From Alkalinema sp. CACIAM 70d (GTDB taxonomy: Bacteria; Cyanobacteriota; Cyanobacteriia; Leptolyngbyales; Leptolyngbyaceae), in NCBI GenBank assembly GCA_002148405.1, contig MUGG01000218.1, positions 124,001 to 188,000 on the forward strand: a stretch of DNA of 64,000 nt. The letters are read 5' to 3'. A model generated the notes under the pieces. The model was given only the letters and a program-made list of their open reading frames with translations. It was not told where the DNA came from and made no database searches. Both the position numbers and the translations under genes were made by a program. Each line of letters opens with the position of its first letter. Positions within the stretch are counted from its first letter, which is position 1. This document shows positions 8,533 through 17,482 of the stretch, piece by piece.

Positions 8533-11022
8533 ATGAAAGTTCAGTCGATCGTCGGTATGTTGGGCTGTTTCGTTGGTTTGCTGTCAGGAGTTGATTTCGC
8601 AACTGCTCAAGTCATTCCTGATGGTAGCTTACCTACGACCGTGACTAGTTCTAACGCACTCGATTTCACGATCGACGGTGGAGCACGATCGGGCGGTAAC
8701 TTATTCCATAGCTTCAGCCAATTTTCAGTCCCCACGGGCGGCTCTGCTTTTTTCAACAATGCTGTAGATGTACAGAATATTTTTGCACGGGTGACCGGCG
8801 GCACGGCATCTAATATTGATGGACTGATTAAGGCAAATGGCACTGCTAGCCTGTTTCTGCTCAATCCCCGTGGTATTTTATTTGGCCCCAACGCTTCGTT
8901 GAATCTGGGCGGTTCGTTTATTGGCACTACTGCTAACAGTATCCAGTTTGCCGATGGGACAGTATTTAGTGCAACAAATCCGAGTAGCCCGCCACTATTG
9001 ACGATGAGTGCTCCGATCGGCTTGCAAATGGGGCAGAACCCAGGGGCCATTACAGTGCAGGGAACCGGAAATCAGTTAATAGACATCACTGGTTTTGGTC
9101 AAGCGAGTCCCCTCAACAGCCCTGATGGATTACAAGCTGGCGCGAATCAGACTTTAGCGTTAATTGGGGGAGCCGTTAACTTTTCAGGCGGAGTTGCTTC
9201 TATTCAGGGGAGTGGACATCTGGAGTTGGGCAGTGCTAGCGCTGGAACCGTTAAACTCATGGCTACGCCAACAGGTTGGGTCGGAGATTACAGCGCTGTA
9301 TCGCTATTTAACGACATTCATCTAGCGCAGGATTCGATGCTGAATGCCAGTGGTAGTAATGGCTCCATCCAACTGCAAGGCCAAAATATTAGCTTGTCGG
9401 AAGGATCAGCTCTACTGCTGCAAAATTTAGTAACCTCCCAATCTTCTGGAGGCATTACGGTCAATGCCAGGGGCTCCCTAAGCTTGACTGGCAATACAAG
9501 CAATGGAGAATTGGGCAGTCTGATCCAAAGTAATAACTTCGGATCAGGAGCTGTTGGAGATATCCATGTTACTGCGGCTAATCTCTCCCTATATGATGGA
9601 GCCAGAATTTTCTCTAGAACACGGAGTCAAGCGGCGGGTGCCAACATTAATGTTGCCGTGCAGGGTCTGAGTGAACTCAGTGGGTTTGACGCCAATAATC
9701 CCGCTCTATATACAGGGGTTGCCACATTTTCAGCTGGAAGTGGTAGCGGTGGAAACATCACTATCTCAACCCAAGATCTCAACATACTAGACTCAGGCAA
9801 TATTATTTCAGTAGCCATTCGATCGGGCGATACGGGTACCATCCAAGTGAATGCCACCGGACAAGTGACCATTGCAGGCTACAACCCCCTAGCATTTGGA
9901 GAAAGCACACTGTCTACCTTTACCCAGGGGGCAGGAAATGCAAAGGATGCCACTATCAACACTGCGAGATTACTCATTCAAGGAGGAGCTTCTCTGGGCT
10001 CTTCTACGGTGGCGGGGGGGGCCGCTGGTAGCGTTTTGGTGAATGCTTCAGAGTCGATCGAGGTTCAAGGTCAAGCAACCCAGGGCAATGGGGTAGGGAG
10101 TATTTCTCGTATTATTTCCACGGCTGAAATCTTGAGTCCAGAGTCTCAAGCGGCATTTGGACTACCTGCCATTCCCTCCGGTAATTCAGGGTCTCTGACC
10201 ATTAATACACCTTCGTTACGCATCGCCGATGGGGCTATGGTAAGCGTCAGAAATGATGGCCCAGGCATTGGCGGAAATGTCTGGATTAATGCGAATACGA
10301 TCGCCCTTAATAACCAGAGTAGTATTACCGCTGCGGCTTTTTCCGGTGAGGGGGGTGATATTAATTTACAAGTTCGGGATCTGTTACTGATGCGGCAGGG
10401 CAGCAGCCTTGTTGCGACGGCGGGGGGCCAAGGGAATGGTGGCAATATTACGATCGATTCACCCATCATTGTAGGATTAGAAAATAGTGATATTGTTGCC
10501 AATGCTTTTAAAGGCCGTGGGGGAAATATCAATATTACAACCCAGGGAATTCTGGGATTAAAGTACCGTGATTTTTTAACACCCGAAAATGACATCACAG
10601 CAAGTTCGGAATTTGGGGTTAATGGCAACGTCCAAGTCAATACGATCGGCACCGATCCCAACTCAGGATTAACAACACTTCCGATCAATGTGAGTGATCC
10701 GAGTCAAAAAATTGCAACCGGCTGTGCTGCCAACCAAGGCAGTCAATTTGTGGCCACAGGTCGAGGGGGCTTGCCTCAGAACCCGAATCAGGAAGTAGCA
10801 GGCGATCGGACTTGGAATGATTTGCGCGACCTATCTGCCTATCGTGGCACTTCATCAACCGTAGCTCAAATGCCTGCAATACAGCCGATTTTAGTACAAG
10901 CCTCAGGATTTCAACGGAATGCGGATGGCACGATCGCACTGATTGCCAGCCCTACACCCGTGATTACACCCACACTTGCGACCTGTAGTGGTTCCAGCAT
11001 CACAACGGCGCACGCCCTCTAA
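8533..11022 (+). CDS. TpsA-type two-partner-secretion exoprotein, copy 4 of 6
   Basis: An 829-aa exoprotein with ATG 8533 preceded at good spacing by GGAG. The signal peptide ends ATAQ. The TPS domain is intact except that the usual NPSG turn reads NPRG, the only copy with a charged residue there. Passenger repeats resemble copies 1 and 5 in order, with a shared AEIL.P..QA..LPAIP segment near residues 535-555. The C-terminal block is nearly identical to the others (GNVQVNTIGTDPN, TGRGGLPQNPNQE). It is flanked by spacer repeats A and B, which supports recent tandem duplication with copies 5 and 6. Confidence 0.9.
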   Translation: MKVQSIVGMLGCFVGLLSGVDFATAQVIPDGSLPTTVTSSNALDFTIDGGARSGGNLFHSFSQFSVPTGGSAFFNNAVDVQNIFARVTGGTASNIDGLIKANGTASLFLLNPRGILFGPNASLNLGGSFIGTTANSIQFADGTVFSATNPSSPPLLTMSAPIGLQMGQNPGAITVQGTGNQLIDITGFGQASPLNSPDGLQAGANQTLALIGGAVNFSGGVASIQGSGHLELGSASAGTVKLMATPTGWVGDYSAVSLFNDIHLAQDSMLNASGSNGSIQLQGQNISLSEGSALLLQNLVTSQSSGGITVNARGSLSLTGNTSNGELGSLIQSNNFGSGAVGDIHVTAANLSLYDGARIFSRTRSQAAGANINVAVQGLSELSGFDANNPALYTGVATFSAGSGSGGNITISTQDLNILDSGNIISVAIRSGDTGTIQVNATGQVTIAGYNPLAFGESTLSTFTQGAGNAKDATINTARLLIQGGASLGSSTVAGGAAGSVLVNASESIEVQGQATQGNGVGSISRIISTAEILSPESQAAFGLPAIPSGNSGSLTINTPSLRIADGAMVSVRNDGPGIGGNVWINANTIALNNQSSITAAAFSGEGGDINLQVRDLLLMRQGSSLVATAGGQGNGGNITIDSPIIVGLENSDIVANAFKGRGGNINITTQGILGLKYRDFLTPENDITASSEFGVNGNVQVNTIGTDPNSGLTTLPINVSDPSQKIATGCAANQGSQFVATGRGGLPQNPNQEVAGDRTWNDLRDLSAYRGTSSTVAQMPAIQPILVQASGFQRNADGTIALIASPTPVITPTLATCSGSSITTAHAL

Positions 11023-11112
11023 AGATGCAAAACTGGATTACGTCAGTTCACTGAGCTAAACACAACGGTATCCGGGCACCCTAGGGCAGAAATCTCTGGA
11101 GTGTGGGTTCGG
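11023..11112 (+). repeat. Conserved exoprotein spacer repeat, copy B
   Basis: A 90-nt spacer. It matches copy A and copy C through AGTTCACTGAGCTA, TCCGGGCACCCTAGGGCAGA and TCTGGAGTG. Its 3' end contains GGAGTGTGGGTTCGG just before ATG 11113. A GTG at 11101 overlaps the GGAG and is therefore unlikely to be the start. Confidence 0.85.
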
Positions 11113-13587
11113 ATGAAAACTCAGTCGATCGTCGGTGTATTGGGATTATTAGCAGGGGTACTATCCGGGATAGATGGTGCCAATGCCCAAGTGATTCCGG
11201 ACGGTAGCTTACCTACGACAGTGACTAGTTCTAACGCACGGGATTTTACGATCGACGGTGGCGCACGATCGAGTGGGAATTTATTTCACAGCTTCAACCA
11301 GTTTTCGGTTCCGACCGGGGGATCTGCCTTTTTCAACAATGCATTAGATGTGCAGAATATCTTTGCACGGGTGACCGGCGGCACGGTATCTAATATTGAT
11401 GGACTAATTAAGGCCAATGGCACTGCCAGTTTATTCCTGCTCAATCCCAGTGGCATTTTGTTTGGCCCCAACGCTTCGTTGAATCTGGGCGGTTCGTTTA
11501 TTGGCACCACGGCTAACAGTATTCAGTTTGCCGATGGAACTGTGTTTAGTGCGGTTAATCCAAGCAACCCGCCACTGTTAACAATGAGCACTCCGATCGG
11601 CTTACAGATGGGGCAAAATTCAGGGGCCATTACTGTCCAAAATACGGGACATCAGCTTAAGGGTGGAGGATTTCTGCCGTTTAATGCGAGCCAGAGTCCA
11701 ATTGGGTTACAAGCAGGTTTTGGTCAAACGTTAGCATTAGTGGGTGGAACCGTCAATTTCACCGGTGGAGTTCTTGCAATCCAAGGAGCCGGTCGTCTAG
11801 AAGTCGGGAGTGTGAGTCAAGGGCAAGTCAGCCTCAATCCCACTCAGCAAGGGTGGAGCGGTGACTATTCAGCGGTTTCACAGTTTGGGGATATCAATCT
11901 TGCTAACCAATCCCTGCTGAATGCCAATGGCTATAACGGTTCGATCGCTTTACAGGGACGGAATATCCATTTAACGGATGGATCGTTTGTTTTAAAGAAT
12001 AACTATGGTTTCCAGCCTGCTGGGGGAATTGTGATTAATGCCACAGATTCAGTTCATCTGGCTGGAAATACAGCCAATGGCTTATTAGGAAGTGCAATTA
12101 ATTCAACCAACTTAGGACTGGGAACCGTAGAAGGGATCAGGATTACGGCTGGCCAACTTTTAGTCCAGGATGGCGGTCGAATTGACTCATGGACTTATTC
12201 ACCGGCTGGGAGTGGACATGTGAATGTGAATGTCCGAGATCAACTGACTGTCTATGGATTTAATAAGCCAAACCCGCTCAATGTTTCCGGGATTGGGAGT
12301 GTAACCTTTGGAAGAGGTAACGCTGGTGAGGTTCAAGTTACCTCCAATAACGTACAACTTCTGAAGGGAGGAAGTCTTTTCTCTGCGACTGCGAGTACTG
12401 GTCAAGCGGGGAAAGTCACAGTGAATGTGGCAGACTTAATTGAGATTGCAGATGCAGTTCCAGCAACAGTTTCATCAAGTTCAATCGTATCCAGTAGTAT
12501 TAGTTCTGGCAATGCAAGTGATGTGATAGTTAATACATCACGATTATTAATTCGAGATAGTGGTGTGATTGGCTCGACGGCACTAGCTTCTGGTTCAACA
12601 GGTAACATTACAGTTAACGCCTCGAAGTCTGTTGAAATTCAGGGAGTTGCGGAAGGATTGACGCTACCGAGTCGATTGCTGGCAGCCGTTGAAATTGTTG
12701 ATCCCAGAACCCAAGCTTACTTGAGGGTTCCCGCCATTCCAACTGGGAATGCAGGCACTGTGGCAATCAATACTCCCTCCTTGAAAATTACCGATCGCGC
12801 AACGGTCAGTGTTCGCAATGATGGGCCTGGGAAGGCGGGAGATTTACGCTTGGATGCTCAATCCATTGTGCTGGACGATCGCGCCAGCATTACAGCCTCT
12901 ACGACTTCCGGTAATGGTGGCAATATTTACATTAACAGCAGTAGTTTTTTATTGATGCGCCATGGTAGTTTGATGAGTGCCTCAACGAAGGGAACAGGCG
13001 ACGGCGGAAACATTACAATCTATTCACCCATTCTGCTAGGGTTAGAAAATAGTGACATTATTGCCAATGCTATAAAAGGTCGTGGAGGAAACATTAATAT
13101 TACGACCCAGGGAATTCTAGGACTTAAGTATCGTAATTTTCTGACACCAGATAATGATATCACTGCGAGTTCGGAATTTGGCGTGAGTGGCAATGTACAA
13201 GTCAACACGATCGGCACTGATCCGAATGCCGGATTAACAGAACTCCCCGTGAATGTAACTGATGCTAGCCAAAAAATCGCAACCGGCTGTGATGCCAATC
13301 AAGGCAGTCAGTTTGTGGCAACCGGAAGAGGCGGCATTCCCCAGAACCCCAATCAGCAAGTAGCAGGCGATCGAACTTGGAATGATCTGCGGGATCTCTC
13401 CGCCTATCGCGGCAGTCAAGGATCGATCGCTGGTAGCCCTGCAACTTCATCAACGCTCGTGCAAGCTGCGGGGTTTCAACGCAATGCCGATGGAACGATC
13501 GCCCTCATTGCCAGCCCTGCACCTGTGAATACACCCGCGATCGCCACCTGTAGTAGTTCCAGCCTCAAAACAGCCCATGCCTTCTAA
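11113..13587 (+). CDS. TpsA-type two-partner-secretion exoprotein, copy 5 of 6
   Basis: An 824-aa exoprotein. I chose ATG 11113 over the in-frame GTG at 11101 by alignment with copy 4, whose ATG follows the same CTGGAGTG box; the GTG overlaps that box. The protein then begins MKTQSIVGVLGLL, shared with copy 6. The signal peptide ends ANAQ. The TPS domain has SSGNLFHSFNQF and a standard NPSG. The passenger is closest to copy 4 (LQAGFGQTLALVGG, SAVSQFGDINLA, AEGLTLPSRLLAAVEI) but differs in the central third. The C-terminal block is identical in layout to the rest and ends SSLKTAHAF. Confidence 0.9.
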   Translation: MKTQSIVGVLGLLAGVLSGIDGANAQVIPDGSLPTTVTSSNARDFTIDGGARSSGNLFHSFNQFSVPTGGSAFFNNALDVQNIFARVTGGTVSNIDGLIKANGTASLFLLNPSGILFGPNASLNLGGSFIGTTANSIQFADGTVFSAVNPSNPPLLTMSTPIGLQMGQNSGAITVQNTGHQLKGGGFLPFNASQSPIGLQAGFGQTLALVGGTVNFTGGVLAIQGAGRLEVGSVSQGQVSLNPTQQGWSGDYSAVSQFGDINLANQSLLNANGYNGSIALQGRNIHLTDGSFVLKNNYGFQPAGGIVINATDSVHLAGNTANGLLGSAINSTNLGLGTVEGIRITAGQLLVQDGGRIDSWTYSPAGSGHVNVNVRDQLTVYGFNKPNPLNVSGIGSVTFGRGNAGEVQVTSNNVQLLKGGSLFSATASTGQAGKVTVNVADLIEIADAVPATVSSSSIVSSSISSGNASDVIVNTSRLLIRDSGVIGSTALASGSTGNITVNASKSVEIQGVAEGLTLPSRLLAAVEIVDPRTQAYLRVPAIPTGNAGTVAINTPSLKITDRATVSVRNDGPGKAGDLRLDAQSIVLDDRASITASTTSGNGGNIYINSSSFLLMRHGSLMSASTKGTGDGGNITIYSPILLGLENSDIIANAIKGRGGNINITTQGILGLKYRNFLTPDNDITASSEFGVSGNVQVNTIGTDPNAGLTELPVNVTDASQKIATGCDANQGSQFVATGRGGIPQNPNQQVAGDRTWNDLRDLSAYRGSQGSIAGSPATSSTLVQAAGFQRNADGTIALIASPAPVNTPAIATCSSSSLKTAHAF

Positions 13588-13677
13588 AGGTGCAAAGCTG
13601 GATTACGTTAGTTCACTGAGCTAGACGCAACGGCATCCGGGCACCCTAGGGCAGAAATTTCTGGAGTGTAGGCTCGG
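13588..13677 (+). repeat. Conserved exoprotein spacer repeat, copy C
   Basis: The third member of the spacer family, carrying AGTTCACTGAGCTAGA, TCCGGGCACCCTAGGGCAGA and TTCTGGAGTG. The downstream end runs into an 18-nt duplicated ribosome-binding/start unit (13663-13698). Confidence 0.85.
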
Positions 13678-13698
13678 ATGGGAGTGTGGGTTCCGATG
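13663..13698 (+). repeat. Tandem 18-nt duplication of a ribosome-binding/start unit
   Basis: GGAGTGTAGGCTCGGATG (13663-13680) is followed immediately by GGAGTGTGGGTTCCGATG (13681-13698); 15 of 18 bases agree. Each half carries a GGAG and ends in ATG, in the same frame, so the gene has two possible starts (13678 and 13696). Copies 4 and 5 have only one unit. Confidence 0.8.
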
Positions 13699-16176
13699 AA
13701 AACTCAATCGATCGTGAGTGTATTGGGGTTATTAGCAGGGATACTATCAAGGATAGACGGTGCCAGTGCTCAGGTCATTCCCGATGGTAGCTTGCCTACG
13801 ACAGTGACTAGTTCTAACGCACGGGATTTTACGATCGACGGGGGGACCAGATCGGGCGGCAATTTATTCCATAGCTTCAGCCAATTCTCGGTTCCGACTG
13901 GGGGATCTGCATTTTTCAACAATGCCTTGGATGTGCAGAATATCTTTGCGCGAGTGACGGGGGGAACTGCCTCTAACATTGATGGGCTAATTAAAGCGAA
14001 CGGCACAGCTAACTTATTTCTGCTGAATCCGAGCGGGATTTTGTTTGGGCCGAATGCCTCACTAAATCTTGGCGGTTCATTTCTGGGTACGACAGCAGCT
14101 AGTGTTCAATTTGCGGATGGGACGACCTTTAGTGCCGTGAACTCTGGAACACCATTGTTAACGATGAGTGCCCCGATCGGGTTGCAAATGGGAACGAATC
14201 CTGGCAACATCCAAGTCAACGGGGCAGGCCATACTCTCAAACATGCACCCTCTTTCCTCGGGCCAGCAACCCGCGATCCCTCCATTAAAGGCTTACGGGT
14301 GCAGCCTGGAAACACCTTGGCACTCATTGGCAATGGGATTCAATTGCCAGGGGGCGTTTTGCTAGCTGAAAGCGGCCACGTTGAACTGGGCAGTGGACAC
14401 GCGGGCACCGTGGCGCTGGATACCACGACATCTCGTTGGAATTTTGACTATACCTCACTGCCCACCTTAGCCGATATTCGGCTCTCACAGGCCGCGCTGG
14501 TCGATGCCAGTGGCAATCCAGGTGGGTCTATTCAGCTGCAAGGCCAAGCGGTTCAGTTGCGGGATAGTTCCATCGTCATGGTGCAACAGCGCGGTAGCCA
14601 AAATGCACTGGGTGGGATTCAGGTGAATGCGGATTTACTCGAACTCAGCAGTGTTTTGCCCAACCGAGATCCGAGTTTAATTCTGTCGGAAAATCTGGGG
14701 AGTGGACAGGGCGGCAATATCGAGGTTACAGCCCGCCAGATTGCGGCTCGCGATGGGGGCCGACTGATTACCACCACCTTCAGAAATGGAGGGGCTGGGG
14801 GCAATCTCACTGTCAATGCAACTGAATCGATCGATCTGAATGGCTATTCACCCCTGGATGTGGCAGCCAGCAGTGGGATTGCCACACCCTCTAATGCTGG
14901 TGGTGGGAAGGGTGGCGATCTGATAGTCAATGCTCCAGATCTAATGCTGCGGGAGGGTGCTGTGATCAGCTCCAGTGTGTTGGGGGGGCAAGGCGGAGGT
15001 ACGGTAAATATTAACGCCGAGCAAATTTCCCTCATGGGTGAAAACAAAGGAACTGGTGTGGGTTCTGTCATTGCTACCACCTCTTTTTGGGGCGGCGCAT
15101 CGAAAACAATCAATATTCAGACAGGGCGACTCTTACTCAAGGCTGGTGGCGTGATCTCTGCTAGCACCTCCGGAAGTAGTAATGCAGGGAGCCTCACTAT
15201 TAAAGCTAGTGAATCGATTGAGATTGATGGAGCCGGGTCAGTTATCTCAGAACGGAGTCGCATCATCGCCTCTGGACAGAACCCGCCAGGACGACTCCAG
15301 CAAATTTTTGGGTTACCCCCATTACCTAGTGGAAATGCAGGTAATTTATCTATTACAGCACCCAGCATTCAAGTGCGAAATCAGGGGTATATTGCGGCGG
15401 AAAATGTGGGTAGTGGTAATGCGGGACGTTTAACGCTAAATGCAAACGAAATTGTATTAGATCAACAAGGTCAAATCAAAACCTCGACCATCGTTGGGCA
15501 AGGTGGCAATATGGCAATCACGGCACGAGATATCTTGCTTCTTCGTCACAATAGTTTGATTAGTGCTAAAGCTGGTGGAAAGGGTAATGGAGGTAATATT
15601 ACAATCTTTTCACCTATCATTATAGGCTTAGAAAATAGTGACATTATCGCCAATGCTGTGAAAGGTCGTGGTGGTAATATTAATATTACAACGCAAGGGA
15701 TTTTAGGATTGAAGTATCGCGATCGCTTGACCCCCGAGAACGACATTACGGCCAGTTCAGAGTTTGGCGTGAGTGGCAATGTTCAGGTGAATACGATCGG
15801 AACCGATCCCAACGCAGGATTAACAGAATTGCCTGTGAATGTAGCTGATGCCAGCCAACAAATTGCAACCGGGTGTTCGACTACTCAAGGCAGTCAGTTT
15901 GTGGCGACGGGCCGGGGTGGCCTACCGCAGAATCCGAATCAGCAAGTGATGCGCGATCGTACTTGGAATGATGTGCGAGATCTCTCCGCCTATCGTGGCA
16001 GTCAAAGCCCGGTTGCTGCCAGCCCTACAACGCCATCGACGCTTGTCCAAGCTGTTGGGTTTCAACGTAATGCCGATGGGTCTGTGGAACTGATTGCCAG
16101 TCCTGCTGCTGTGCCTTCTGTCAGCGTTGCCACCTGTTCCGGAGCCGCCCCGCAAACTTTGCTGACAAAGATTTAG
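13696..16176 (+). CDS. TpsA-type two-partner-secretion exoprotein, copy 6 of 6
   Basis: An 826-aa exoprotein if started at the second ATG (MKTQSIVSVLGLL, matching copy 5); ATG 13678 would prepend MGVWVP. The signal peptide ends ASAQ. The TPS domain is standard (NLFHSFSQF, NPSGILFGPNASL). From about residue 165 the passenger leaves the copy 4/5 pattern (NPGNIQVNGAGHTLKHAPSF and a long unique beta-helix middle), then rejoins the common C-terminal block at RGGNINITTQGILGLKYRDR. The end is different again (AAPQTLLTKI), so the shared TAHAL/TAHAF tail of copies 3-5 is lost. It closes the array; no TpsB gene follows. Confidence 0.9.
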   Translation: MKTQSIVSVLGLLAGILSRIDGASAQVIPDGSLPTTVTSSNARDFTIDGGTRSGGNLFHSFSQFSVPTGGSAFFNNALDVQNIFARVTGGTASNIDGLIKANGTANLFLLNPSGILFGPNASLNLGGSFLGTTAASVQFADGTTFSAVNSGTPLLTMSAPIGLQMGTNPGNIQVNGAGHTLKHAPSFLGPATRDPSIKGLRVQPGNTLALIGNGIQLPGGVLLAESGHVELGSGHAGTVALDTTTSRWNFDYTSLPTLADIRLSQAALVDASGNPGGSIQLQGQAVQLRDSSIVMVQQRGSQNALGGIQVNADLLELSSVLPNRDPSLILSENLGSGQGGNIEVTARQIAARDGGRLITTTFRNGGAGGNLTVNATESIDLNGYSPLDVAASSGIATPSNAGGGKGGDLIVNAPDLMLREGAVISSSVLGGQGGGTVNINAEQISLMGENKGTGVGSVIATTSFWGGASKTINIQTGRLLLKAGGVISASTSGSSNAGSLTIKASESIEIDGAGSVISERSRIIASGQNPPGRLQQIFGLPPLPSGNAGNLSITAPSIQVRNQGYIAAENVGSGNAGRLTLNANEIVLDQQGQIKTSTIVGQGGNMAITARDILLLRHNSLISAKAGGKGNGGNITIFSPIIIGLENSDIIANAVKGRGGNINITTQGILGLKYRDRLTPENDITASSEFGVSGNVQVNTIGTDPNAGLTELPVNVADASQQIATGCSTTQGSQFVATGRGGLPQNPNQQVMRDRTWNDVRDLSAYRGSQSPVAASPTTPSTLVQAVGFQRNADGSVELIASPAAVPSVSVATCSGAAPQTLLTKI

Positions 16177-16289
16177 CAAAAAGAGTTAACACATTGGGAG
16201 TTGACGGACTCCAAAAAATCTCGTAAGGTTGTCCATTAAGTTATTCCTTCCATGACGGCGGGGAATAGCGGGAACCCAGAAATCTGGTC

Positions 16290-16456
16290 GTCATCGTCAC
16301 TCAGGATTGCGGACACAACCCTGAATGACTGACCCCTCCGTTGATAACGGCAACGCAGAGGCTTTGGAGATTTTAGCACTCCAAAAGCCTTCCTGTTCGT
16401 CGCTGCAAAGAGGCAGGATGGCTAGATTTTTGGTTTTCTTACCGGAAAACCAAAAA
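16290..16456 (+). ncRNA. Hairpin-rich leader or small RNA upstream of 16473
   Basis: Five consecutive inverted repeats were read by eye: TCAGG 16301-16305/CCTGA 16320-16324; CCGTT 16338-16342/AACGG 16346-16350; GGCTTTGGAG 16360-16369/CTCCAAAAGCC 16379-16389 (one bulge); TCCTG 16391-16395/CAGGA 16414-16418; and a perfect 12-bp stem TTTTTGGTTTTC 16427-16438/GAAAACCAAAAA 16445-16456. The last stem ends 3 nt before the AGGAG of the next gene. No T run follows it, so it is not an ordinary terminator. It could be a structured 5' leader controlling translation, or an independent RNA. I do not recognise a known riboswitch. Confidence 0.4.
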
Positions 16457-16472
16457 CATAGGAGATGCTCAT

Positions 16473-16766
16473 ATGACTGAGTACAGAGACGATCGGAGCA
16501 ATGACACCCGATCGACAGAGTCTGCTGCAATTCTCACCCGCAGGGAAACCAGCCGCGATCGACGCCCTGTCAGGGTTTTAGTCATCGGCGATCGGCTAGA
16601 TGTCTTAGAAACCATCAAAAACCTGCATCAACGGGGCTTTGCACCCATGGGGGACTGGAGCCGTCCGCTGCCCTGGCTGGCCACGGAAAATGCCATTCGG
16701 GAACAACTGCTTACCCTACCGACCGGCAGCGTCATGAGCCTCTGCACCCGCTACCTGCCTAACTAA
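16473..16766 (+). CDS. Conserved hypothetical small protein
   Basis: A 97-aa protein with a strong AGGAG 8 nt before ATG. The first ~30 residues are polar and Arg/Asp-rich. The remaining segment begins VRVLVIGDRLDVLETIKNLH and contains RGFAPMGDWSRPLPW, giving an alternating beta-alpha pattern. It has the feel of a short cyanobacterial protein of unknown function, but no domain can be named. The 12-bp hairpin of the preceding leader abuts its ribosome binding site and may regulate it. A 134-nt gap separates it from the next gene; that gap contains an inverted repeat TCCCGA/TCGGGA around 16796-16820 that may end this transcript. Confidence 0.6.
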   Translation: MTEYRDDRSNDTRSTESAAILTRRETSRDRRPVRVLVIGDRLDVLETIKNLHQRGFAPMGDWSRPLPWLATENAIREQLLTLPTGSVMSLCTRYLPN

Positions 16767-16900
16767 CCAGCCAACCAACTGCGGCGCGCCTCTCCCGACT
16801 CGCGATCGATTCGGGAATTGGGAGGAGGGAGGGGCCAGTCATCCGTCTCTCTTATAATAGGAAAGCGGCTTTGTCCGCGTGACCTCTTTTGCCTTTTTGT

Positions 16901-17482
16901 ATGGTCAATCCGCTAGAGTCTGAAGTTTCTTTAGATCTCCTAGATCTTCCGCTGCACGATCCTTGGGAAGCTGGCTTTGGGTTTCCCCCCATGCCGGAAG
17001 GAATGGTTCCCCGACGGTTAACAGATCGGGAACTCGATTGGTTAGAACAGGCAGCCCGAACGGAATACATCTGTCCCGACGATAAAGGACTAGAGGCGAT
17101 CGTCTACGCGGCTCCCCCCGGTTCAGAAACCGTAAAAACCGCTTGGGATTGGTATCTCTGCCCCGACCACTTTTGGGATCAGCCACCTCGCTTGCTCAAA
17201 GAAGTCGTAGCCGCCTATCCGATCGACTGCTTTCAACTCACCGCCAAACAGCAGCCCCCCCATCTCGTGCCAGATTTCGCCTACGACCTTCCGATCGACC
17301 ATTATTCCAAATTGACCCGATCGCTCAATCGTGAGTTCTATCGCATTGGCTGGTCATTACCGCAGTACAAGTGGTTTGTCATGGAGCAGTTTCATAAAAC
17401 GACCGCCCATCTAACCCCCGAAGAATTTGCAGCAGTAGTGGAGCTGCTCAAAGCCATGCCTGCGATCGACGATGACGACTAA
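16901..17482 (+). CDS. Hypothetical protein
   Basis: A 193-aa protein from ATG 16901; an upstream in-frame TTG at 16889 is less likely. It is acidic and rich in Pro, Trp and Tyr, with no signal peptide or membrane segment. Visible features are RELDWLEQAARTEYICPDD, a WDWYLCPDHFWDQPPRLL stretch and a helical C-terminus (LTPEEFAAVVELLKAMP) ending in four Asp. I recognise no family. Its stop overlaps the start of the next gene (ATGACGACTAA at 17472-17482), so the two are probably translationally coupled. Confidence 0.6.
   Translation: MVNPLESEVSLDLLDLPLHDPWEAGFGFPPMPEGMVPRRLTDRELDWLEQAARTEYICPDDKGLEAIVYAAPPGSETVKTAWDWYLCPDHFWDQPPRLLKEVVAAYPIDCFQLTAKQQPPHLVPDFAYDLPIDHYSKLTRSLNREFYRIGWSLPQYKWFVMEQFHKTTAHLTPEEFAAVVELLKAMPAIDDDD

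Noticed and set aside
8607..9050. Long open frame on the - strand inside exoprotein copy 4 (and similar ones in the other copies, e.g. 10146-10688, 3285-3626)
   Set aside because: These mirror the same region of each paralogue and arise from the codon pattern of the + strand gene. They have no ribosome binding site and no recognisable domain.
16201..16217. GGAGTTGACGGACTCC hairpin after exoprotein copy 6 as a terminator
   Set aside because: The short stem is followed by A residues, not T, on the + strand, so it is not a convincing terminator for the array.
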